DNA from: Micromonospora antibiotica
Lineage (GTDB): Bacteria > Actinomycetota > Actinomycetes > Mycobacteriales > Micromonosporaceae
NCBI RefSeq assembly: GCF_017599305.1
Contig: NZ_JAGFWR010000003.1
Coordinates: 372,001 to 436,000, forward strand
Length of the DNA: 64,000 nt
Direction of reading: 5' to 3'
A program made the translations under genes and the position numbers. Shown piece after piece: positions 35,910 to 44,100 of this stretch (position 1 is the first letter of the stretch; each line of letters begins with the position of its first letter). The notes under the pieces were generated by a model that saw only the letters and a program-made list of their open reading frames with translations, was not told where the DNA came from and made no database searches.

Positions 35910-38015
35910 ATGAGTTCACACCACCTCCGAAGAATGCGGCGGCGGGCCGGCCTGCTCGCCGGCGCACTTGCCGCACTGCTGTTCGCGGGCCTGATGATCA
36001 CCGGCAGCGCCCAGGCCGCCGCCGGCTGCCGGGTGGCGTACACCGTGCCGTCGCAGTGGCAGGGCGGATTCACCGCCGACGTGCAGGTCACCAACCTCGG
36101 TGACGCGATCAACGGCTGGACGTTGACCTGGTCCTTCCCGGCCGGCCAGCGCGTCACCCAGGCGTGGAACTCGACGGTCACCGCCGCCGGCAGCCAGGTC
36201 ACCGCGAAGAACCTGAGCTACAACGCGGCGATCGCCACCAACGGCACGGTCTCCTTCGGCTTCAACGGGTCGTGGACGGGCAGCAACCCCGTACCGACCT
36301 CGTTCACCCTCAACGGCGTCGCGTGCACCGGGAACCCGGGCGGCACCCCGACCGCCAGCCCCACCCAGACCCCGACGCCGACCCCCACCCCGACGCCGAC
36401 GACCTCCCCGTCGCCGTCGCCGGGTGGGGACCCGATGGCGACGGTGGCGGCGATGCAGCCCGGCTGGAACCTGGGCAACACCCTCGACGCCATTCCCGAC
36501 GAGACCGCGTGGGGCAACCCGCTGACCACCCAGGCCCTGCTGCACCAGGTGCGCTCACAGGGCTACAACAGCATCCGCATCCCGGTGACCTGGACCGACC
36601 ACACCGGTCCGGCGCCGACCTACACCATCGATCCGGTCTGGTTGGCGCGGGTCCGGCAGGTGGTCGACTGGTCGCTGGCCGAGGGCTTCTACGTGATGAT
36701 CAACCTGCATCACGACTCCTGGCAGTGGATCAACACGTACCCGGGCGACCGCACCACCGTCCTGAACCGGTACAACGCGTTGTGGACCCAGATCGCAACC
36801 ACCTTCCGCGACCACCCGGCCAAGCTGGTCTTCGAGAACATCAACGAGCCGCAGTTCACCGGCACCTCCGACGACGCCCAGGGCGACGAGGTGCTGCGGG
36901 AGCTGCACCTGGCGTTCGTCCGCCTGATCCGCCAGTCCGGCGGCGGCAACGCCACCCGGCTGCTGGTGCTGCCCACCCTGCACACCAGCGGCGAGCAGGC
37001 CCGGATGGACGCGCTGAACACCACGCTCAGCCAGCTGCGCGACCCCAACATCGCCGCGACCATCCACTTCTACGGGTACTGGCCGTTCAGCGTCAACATC
37101 GCCGGCGGCACCCGCTACGACAGCAACGTCGAGCAGGACCTCGTCGGCACCTTCGAGCGGGCCCGCGCCTCCTTCGTCGCCCGCGGCATCCCCGTGATCA
37201 TCGGTGAGTGGGCGCTGCTCAGCTACGACTACACCCGCCCCGGCATCATCGAACGCGGCGAACTGCTGAAGTTCTTCGAGGCCGTCGGCTACCACGCCCG
37301 CATCCGCAACCTCACCACCATGCTCTGGGACGCGGGATCCTTCCTCAACCGCCCCACGTTGCAGTGGCGGGACCAGGGCATCGCCGACCTGATGAAGGCG
37401 AACCTGACCACCCGCTCGGCCACCGCGTCCGCCGACCAGGTCTACCTGCCGCGCAGCGGCACCATCACCAGCAGGTCGCTCACCCTCAACCTCAACGGCA
37501 CGTCGTTCCAGGGCCTGCGGCAGGGCAGCACCAACCTGGTCAACGGCACCGACTACACGGTCTCCGGCAGCACCCTCACGCTGACCGCGTCGGCGCTGAG
37601 CCGGCTGGCCGGCAACCGCGCCGCCGGGGTCAACGCCACCATCGAGGCCCGCTTCTCCCAGGGCGTGCCGTGGCAGATCAGCATCATCTCCTACGACCCG
37701 CCGACCCAGTCGGCGGCCAGCGGGACGACCAGCTCGTTCGCCATCCCCACCCAGTTCCGGGGTGACCAGCTCGCCACCATGGAGGCCAAGTACGCCGACG
37801 GCAGCGGCGCCGGACCGGCGAACTGGACCTCCTACAAGGAGTTCTGGACGCACTTCCAACCGGACTACAGCGCCAACACCATCCTGCTGAAGCCGGAGTT
37901 CTTCGCCGAGGTCAACGACGGCCCGGTCACCCTGACCTTCCACTTCTGGAGCGGTACACAGAAGACGTACCGGATCACGAAGTCCGGGAGCACGGTCACC
38001 GGCAGTCCGGCCTGA
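35910..38015 (+). CDS. Secreted GH5 endoglucanase with CBM2, CBM_X2 and CBM46
   Basis: A 701-residue multimodular enzyme. The ATG at 35910 has GAGGAG at 35897-35902; an earlier ATG at 35892 lacks one. The signal peptide ends SAQA. CBM2 spans about 40-142, then a TPTP linker and GH5 (about 175-500): GWNLGNTLDAI, LVFENINEP (acid/base E313) and PVIIGEWALLS (nucleophile E433). The C-terminus has a CBM_X2-like Ig domain (about 503-595; YLPRSGTITSRSLTLNLNG) and a CBM46-like domain (about 605-701). The GH5-CBM_X2-CBM46 order is the one known from Bacillus Cel5B-type beta-glucanases that act on cellulose and xyloglucan. Confidence 0.92.
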   Translation: MSSHHLRRMRRRAGLLAGALAALLFAGLMITGSAQAAAGCRVAYTVPSQWQGGFTADVQVTNLGDAINGWTLTWSFPAGQRVTQAWNSTVTAAGSQVTAKNLSYNAAIATNGTVSFGFNGSWTGSNPVPTSFTLNGVACTGNPGGTPTASPTQTPTPTPTPTPTTSPSPSPGGDPMATVAAMQPGWNLGNTLDAIPDETAWGNPLTTQALLHQVRSQGYNSIRIPVTWTDHTGPAPTYTIDPVWLARVRQVVDWSLAEGFYVMINLHHDSWQWINTYPGDRTTVLNRYNALWTQIATTFRDHPAKLVFENINEPQFTGTSDDAQGDEVLRELHLAFVRLIRQSGGGNATRLLVLPTLHTSGEQARMDALNTTLSQLRDPNIAATIHFYGYWPFSVNIAGGTRYDSNVEQDLVGTFERARASFVARGIPVIIGEWALLSYDYTRPGIIERGELLKFFEAVGYHARIRNLTTMLWDAGSFLNRPTLQWRDQGIADLMKANLTTRSATASADQVYLPRSGTITSRSLTLNLNGTSFQGLRQGSTNLVNGTDYTVSGSTLTLTASALSRLAGNRAAGVNATIEARFSQGVPWQISIISYDPPTQSAASGTTSSFAIPTQFRGDQLATMEAKYADGSGAGPANWTSYKEFWTHFQPDYSANTILLKPEFFAEVNDGPVTLTFHFWSGTQKTYRITKSGSTVTGSPA

Positions 38016-38018
38016 GCC

Positions 38019-38058
38019 GGCCGGGGCGTCGCGGACGATGGACCGCGACGCCCCGGCC
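38019..38058 (+). terminator. Terminator of GH5
   Basis: GGCCGGGGCGTCGCGG (38019-38034) pairs perfectly with CCGCGACGCCCCGGCC (38043-38058), 16 bp with an 8-nt loop, directly after the stop codon. Confidence 0.85.
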
Positions 38059-38061
38059 AAT

Positions 38062-38104
38062 GGGGTGAGGGTGTCCCTCCGGGCCTCTGGGGCACCCTCA
38101 CCCC
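38062..38104 (-). terminator. Inverted repeat at the end of the condensation-domain gene
   Basis: GGGGTGAGGGTG (38062-38073) pairs with CACCCTCACCCC (38093-38104), which includes the stop codon of the minus-strand gene. Confidence 0.5.
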
Positions 38105-41022
38105 GCCGTGGACCACGGCCACGGCACCCCGTGGAAGGCCGCCTCGACCAGCAACGCCTCGATGCCGGACAGCAGCCCCTCGGCCCGCTCGACGGACAGG
38201 TAGCGGGTGTCGGCGGTGACGACCAGTTCCACCGCGCCCGGGGCGTCGAGCACCTGCACCCGGCACCGCCACGCGAACCGGTCCAGCTCCCCCACCCAGC
38301 GGAACGCGCCGGGCGTCACCATCGCCCGCAGGCCGGCCTCGTCCGGACCGGCCGCGCCGGGCCCGACCTCGGGGGCGAGCCGGGTGTCGTTGAGGTAGCA
38401 CAGCGGGGCCAGCACGCTACGGTGGTCGTGCCCCAGCTCGGTGAAGGCACGCTCGAACTCGGCCGGGTCGTAGTAGGCGTGCCGGTAGGCGTCCAGGGCC
38501 GCCCGCCCGGCCCGGGACAGCAACTCGGCGAAGTCCGGTCGATCGACCAGGTCGAGCCGGCAGAGCCCGATCTGGTTCAGGGTGGCGACCGCCTGGTCGT
38601 ACCCCGGCGGGAAGCGGTTGTTCGCCATCACCACCATCCCGCAGGCATCCTGCCCACCCCCGCTCAGCACCGCGGCGGTCGCGGCCAGCAGGACGGTCGA
38701 GGTGCTGACGCCGTGCCGGGCGGCGACCAGCCGCACCGCGTGGTGGACGGCCGGGGAGACCAGCGAACCCCGCCGGTAGCGGGGCGTCGACCCCGCTCCG
38801 GTCGGATCGGCCAGGTCCATCGGCAGGCCCGCGAACTGCCTGGTCCAGTACGCCACCGCCCGCTGCGAACGCCGCCGCTGCACCGTGCGCTCCCGCGCGG
38901 CGAGATCCAGCGACTGGAGCCCGGGCGGGCTGTCCAACACTCCCCGTAGCAGCAGCAACCGCAGGTCCCGCAGGACGATGCCGGCGGCGTGGAAGTCGAC
39001 GGCGCAGTGACTGAACACCAGCACGACCTGCCGTACCCGATCGTCCACGGTGACCAGCGCGACCCGCAGCGGATACGCCACGGCGTGGTCGAAGGGCACC
39101 CCGGCCAGCCGCGCGGCCAGCTCCGCCGCGGTGCGCGCGCCGTCCGGGTCGTCGGCCGGGCGGGGTACGGCGTGCACCGGGACCGGCAGCCGCCCGGCCG
39201 CCGACGCCACCTGGCACAGCTGCCCGTCGTGCGGGCGGACCCGGGTGCGCAACGACTCGTGCCGGGCGACGAGCGCCCCCACCGCCCGCACCGCCCGGGG
39301 CACGTCCACCCCGGCCCGTGCCGACACCGCCAGCGTGCGCGGCAGGGTCAGCACCCGGTAGGCGGCGGGCGCCACGAACTCCGCCACCGTCCGCCACATC
39401 GCCCGCTGCCCCCACGTCAACGGCGCGGTCGCGTCCCGACCCCCGTCGAACTCGGCGTACGCCACCCGGTCGCCGCCCGGCCAGGCGTCGCCACCCGGCC
39501 CCCCGGTGGGCACCGGCCCGGCAGCCGGGGACGGCCCGGCGGTGAGCGCCGACCCAGCGGCCGGGGACGGCACGGCAGCCGGGGACCAGGGCCAGGGCAC
39601 CTCGTGGAAAGCGGCCTCCACCAGCAACTCCTCCAGCCCGCGCAGGAACGGTTCGACGGCGTCCAGCGTCCGGTGCCGGGTGTCGACCGTGAGTGTGACA
39701 CCCACCCCCGACGGCTCGTCGACCACGTGGGTCAGCAGCTGCCAGGACGCCTGGTCGAGCCCCGTCGTCCAGGAGAAGGTGCTCCGGCCCGTGGCGGCCC
39801 GCAGCGCGTCCCGGGTCACCACCGGCAGCCGGTCGACCCCGCCGAGGGGCAACCTGATGTCATTGAAGTAGTAGTGCGGCTGGAACGCCGACGCCGGGTC
39901 GACCCCCCGTTCGACGAATGCGTGCCGCAGCGCGACCGGGTCGTAATACGCGTGCCGCAGGCCGTCCAGGGAGGCGCTCCACACCCGGGACAACAACTCC
40001 CCGAAATGGGGGCGACCGGACAGATCCAGCACACCGAAACCGATCTGGCCGAGATTGGCGACGGCATTCGCGTACCCGGCGCGAAATCGATTGTGGGCCA
40101 TCGGGAATAGGCCGCGACGGTCCTGTCCGTCAGCACCGGCGGCCATCGCCACCACCCCGGCCAGCAACACCGCGGAGCCGCTGACCCGGTGCCGGGCGGC
40201 GATCAGCCGGGTGGCCGTGTCGACGGCGGAGGAGACCAGCACCCCCCGCCGCCACGGCGGGGTCAGGCCCGGCCCCGGCTGCGCGGGCGGCGACGTCGGC
40301 AGCCGGTCGAACTCCCGCAGCCAGTGCCCGACCGCCCGCGCCGAGCGGTCCCGGTCGGCCCCGTGCTGCCCCCGCGCCACGTCCGCCGACTGTGGTCCGG
40401 CGGGGGTGGACACATCACCACGCAGCATGATCAGCCGCAGGTCCCGCAGCACCGTCTCGGCGGCGTACGCGTCCACCGTGGAGTGGCTGAACACCACCAC
40501 GACCTGTCGTACCCGGTCGTCGACCGTCACCAGCGCGACCCGCAGCGGCCACTCGGCGGCGTGGTCGAAAGCGACGTCGCCGAGCCGGCCGGCGGCCTCC
40601 CGGGCGGCCTCTGCGCCGTCGTGCGTCCCGGCGCAGACCAGCAGCGGCAGCGCCCCGGCCGCCGCCGTCTCCTGGCGTGGCTCCCCGTCGACCTCCCGGA
40701 CCCGGGTGCGCAACGCGCCGTGCCGACCGACCAACGCGCCGACCGCGCGGGCGACGCCGGGCACCGCCGCCCCCGCCCGCCGGGACACCGGGACGGTACG
40801 GCGCAGGTTGAGAAAGACGTGGTTCGAGCCGTTGCGGGCGATCGAGCGCCACATCACCCGCTGGGCCCAGGTCAACGGGGCCACCCCGGCACCGTCGCCG
40901 GAGAACTCGGCGTGGACCAGGGTCTCGGACGCCCATTGCGCAGGCACCACCGCGTCGGCGAATCGCATTCCCGACCGTACGACGTGACGGCCGTCGCCGA
41001 ATCGCTCGAAGGTGCTTTCCAT
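38098..41022 (-). CDS. Free-standing tandem condensation-domain protein (C-C, no A or T domain)
   Basis: A 974-residue cytoplasmic protein made of two homologous halves (about 25-465 and 500-960) that align with each other, for example VDDRVRQVVVVFSHSTVDAY with VDDRVRQVVLVFSHCAVDFH. Both begin like NRPS condensation domains (APLTWAQRVMW; APLTWGQRAMW) and keep the second His and the Asp of HHxxxDG (H180/D184 and H672/D676), but the first His is Ser and the Gly is Ala or Phe. There is no adenylation, carrier or thioesterase domain. It is divergent from the NRPS operon by 85 bp. The role is unknown: an acyltransferase or late condensation step on the NRPS product is plausible. The start is uncertain (GTG 41055, ATG 41022, ATG 40968). 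Confidence 0.8.
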   Translation of the reverse strand: MESTFERFGDGRHVVRSGMRFADAVVPAQWASETLVHAEFSGDGAGVAPLTWAQRVMWRSIARNGSNHVFLNLRRTVPVSRRAGAAVPGVARAVGALVGRHGALRTRVREVDGEPRQETAAAGALPLLVCAGTHDGAEAAREAAGRLGDVAFDHAAEWPLRVALVTVDDRVRQVVVVFSHSTVDAYAAETVLRDLRLIMLRGDVSTPAGPQSADVARGQHGADRDRSARAVGHWLREFDRLPTSPPAQPGPGLTPPWRRGVLVSSAVDTATRLIAARHRVSGSAVLLAGVVAMAAGADGQDRRGLFPMAHNRFRAGYANAVANLGQIGFGVLDLSGRPHFGELLSRVWSASLDGLRHAYYDPVALRHAFVERGVDPASAFQPHYYFNDIRLPLGGVDRLPVVTRDALRAATGRSTFSWTTGLDQASWQLLTHVVDEPSGVGVTLTVDTRHRTLDAVEPFLRGLEELLVEAAFHEVPWPWSPAAVPSPAAGSALTAGPSPAAGPVPTGGPGGDAWPGGDRVAYAEFDGGRDATAPLTWGQRAMWRTVAEFVAPAAYRVLTLPRTLAVSARAGVDVPRAVRAVGALVARHESLRTRVRPHDGQLCQVASAAGRLPVPVHAVPRPADDPDGARTAAELAARLAGVPFDHAVAYPLRVALVTVDDRVRQVVLVFSHCAVDFHAAGIVLRDLRLLLLRGVLDSPPGLQSLDLAARERTVQRRRSQRAVAYWTRQFAGLPMDLADPTGAGSTPRYRRGSLVSPAVHHAVRLVAARHGVSTSTVLLAATAAVLSGGGQDACGMVVMANNRFPPGYDQAVATLNQIGLCRLDLVDRPDFAELLSRAGRAALDAYRHAYYDPAEFERAFTELGHDHRSVLAPLCYLNDTRLAPEVGPGAAGPDEAGLRAMVTPGAFRWVGELDRFAWRCRVQVLDAPGAVELVVTADTRYLSVERAEGLLSGIEALLVEAAFHGVPWPWSTAG

Positions 41023-41107
41023 AGTGGACCGATCAGCCGATCCGACGGTTCGCACCCGACGTGCACACTACTGGCCACTGCCCGCACCGTTTCGAGTAAG
41101 GCACCGC

Positions 41108-44100
41108 GTGACGAACGTTGACGTACCGACGCGGGCCGCCCCGCCACATTCCACCATCCCCCGGTCCACCGGAAATCCGCGTCTGTCATTCGGTCAGGAA
41201 CGGATCTGGTTCACCGAACAGCTCTCCCCCGGCACCGCCGCGTACGTCGTGCACGCGACGGTGCGGCTGCGCGGGCCGTTCGACGTCGACCTGCTGCGCG
41301 CCGCCCTCGACGCCACCGCCACCCGGCACGACAGCCTGCGGATGCGGTTCACCGAGAGCGTCGACGGGGAGCCCGTGGTGACGGTGCTGCCCGAGGTGCG
41401 GGTGCCGGTGACCGTCACCGCCGCAGCGACGGGGGACGCCGCCCACGCGCTGGTCGCCGAGTCGGTCCACACCCCGTTCGACCTCACCGTCGCGCCGCTG
41501 CTGCGGGTGCTCGTCGTCCGGCTGGCCGACACCGAGCACCTGCTGCACCTGGCCATGCACCACATCGTCAGCGACGGCTGGTCGCTGGACCTGCTGCTCG
41601 GCGAGATCGCCGCCGGTTACGCCGCGCTGCGCGACGGTGGCGAACCACCCGCCCCGCCGGTCACCCGCTACGTCGACTACGCCCGCTGGCAGCGGGACCG
41701 GCTCGACGGCCCGGCGACCGGGGACGGATTCGCCCACTGGACCCGCGCGCTGGCCGGCGTGCCGCCGCTGGAGCTGCCCACCGACCGGCCCCGCCCGACC
41801 GTGCAGTCCTACCCGGGCGCGACCCACCGGTTCACCGTCGACGCCGACCTCACCGACGGGCTGCGCCGACTGGGCCGGACCCACCGGGCCACCCTCTACA
41901 TGACCCTGCTCACCGGCTTGCAGGCCGTGCTGTTCCGGCACAGCGGGCAGCGGGACTTCGCCGTCGGCTCGCCGGTGGCCGGCCGGGTGGTCCCCGAGCT
42001 GGAACACCTGATCGGTCTCTTCGTCAACACCCTGGCCCTGCGCGCCGACCTCTCCCCCGACCCGACGACCGCCGCCGAGCCGAGCTTCGCGAGCCTGCTG
42101 CGCCGCAACCGGGGCATCGTCGTGCGTGCCCTGGCGCACCAGGAGATCCCGTTCGAACGCCTCGTCAAGGAACTCAACGTCACCCGGGACGTCACCCGCG
42201 CCCCGGTGTTCCAGGTGCTGTTCACCCTGCAGAACTACGCCCGGGGCGGCGACCGGTGGCCGGCCGGACTGCACGTCGAGGGCGTCGGCACCGACGCCGC
42301 CAGCGCCCGCTTCGACCTGTCGCTGTACGTCGGGGAGAGCGCCGACGGACTGCGCGGCACGTTCGTCTACCACACCGACCTGTTCGACGCCGCCACCGTG
42401 GCCCGGCTCGCCGGGTCCTTCCAGACCCTGCTGCGGGCCGCCGTCGCCGACCCGGACCGGCCGGTCGTCGACCTGGACCTGCTCGACCCGGCCGAACGGG
42501 ACCGGATGCTGGCCCTCGCCGGCGCTCCGGCGACGCCGCCCGCCCCGGAGGCACCGCCGGCTCAGGAGGCACCGCCGGCTCCGGAGGCACCGCCGGCTCC
42601 GGAGGCACCGCCCGCTCCGGACCGGTGGGCCGGGGAGCAGGCGCGCGGGTTGCCGTCGGACGACCGCACCGGGGTCACCGGGGCGGCGGTCACCCTGGCC
42701 GACCTGATCGCCCCGCACGTCACCGCCACCCCGGACGCGCCGGCCGTGGTCTGCGGGTCGGACCGGATCAGCTACCGGGAGCTGGACCGGCGGGCCAACC
42801 GGCTCGCCCACTGGCTGCGGGCCCGGGGGGTGGGCCCGGACCGGCTGGTCGGGGTGCTGCTGGAGCAGTCGGTCGAGCTGGCCGTGACGCTGCTCGGGGT
42901 GCTGCGGGCCGGCGGCGCGTACCTGCCGCTGGACCCGGAGCAGCCCGCCGCCCGGCTCGGCCTGATGCTCGCCGACGCCCGGCCGACCGTGCTGCTGACC
43001 AGCGCGAACCTGCTCGACCGGCTGCCCGCCGGGACCGTGGCGAACCGCCTGGACGAGATCGCCACCGAGGTCACCGCCGCACCGGACGACCGACCCACGA
43101 CCGGCGTCGGCGGCGAGCACCTGGCCTACGTCATCTACACCTCCGGCTCGACCGGCACCCCGAAGGGGGTGGCCGTGCCGCACCGGCCGGTGCTGCGCTA
43201 CCTCGACGGGGTGGCGGACCGGTTCGCCGTCGTCCCGGCCGCCCGGTACGGGCTGTTGCAGTCGATGTCGTTCGACTTCGCCGTCACCGTCTTCTACCTG
43301 GCGCTGGCCACCGGCGGCACGGTGCACCTGCTCCCCCGCCGGGGCACCGGGGCCGAGCTGGCCGCCCGGCTGCGCGACGAACGGATCGACTACCTGAAGA
43401 TCACCCCGTCGCACCTGGCGGCGCTGACCGCCGACTGCGCAGCGGAGGACCTGCTGCCGGCCCGGGCGCTGATCCTCGGCGGCGAGGCGTCCGACCTGGA
43501 GCGGATCGCCCCGCTCGCCGCCGGGCCGACCCGGGTGTTCAACCACTACGGGCCCACCGAGGCCACCGTCGGCGTGGCCACCTACCGGGTGCCCGTGGAC
43601 GGGCCGGACGTCGGCCCGGTACCGACCGGCCGGCCGCTGCCGTACGCCTCGGTGCACGTGCTCGACGAGCGGATGCGTCCGGTGCCGGTCGGGGTGCCCG
43701 GTGAGCTGTACCTCGGCGGGGAGCGGCTCGCCCGGGGCTACCTGCACCGGCCCGGCCCGACCGCCGAACGGTTCGTGCCCGACCCGTACGGGCCGCCCGG
43801 GTCCCGGCTGTACCGCACCGGTGACCTGGGCCGGTGGCGGGCCGACGGGGAGCTGGTCTTCCTCGGTCGCCGCGACCACCAGGTGAAGATCCGTGGTTAC
43901 CGGGTCGAGTTGGGTGAGGTGGAGGCCGCCCTGCGGGACTGCCCGGGGGTACGCCAGGCGGCGGTGCTGCTGCGCGACGACCGGCTGGTGGCCTACCTGG
44001 AGCGGGAACCGGGGCCGGACGCGGACGCCGAACCGGGGCCGGACGCGGATGCCGAACCGGGGCCGGACGCGGACGCCCCGGACCCGGCGCGCTGGCGTCG

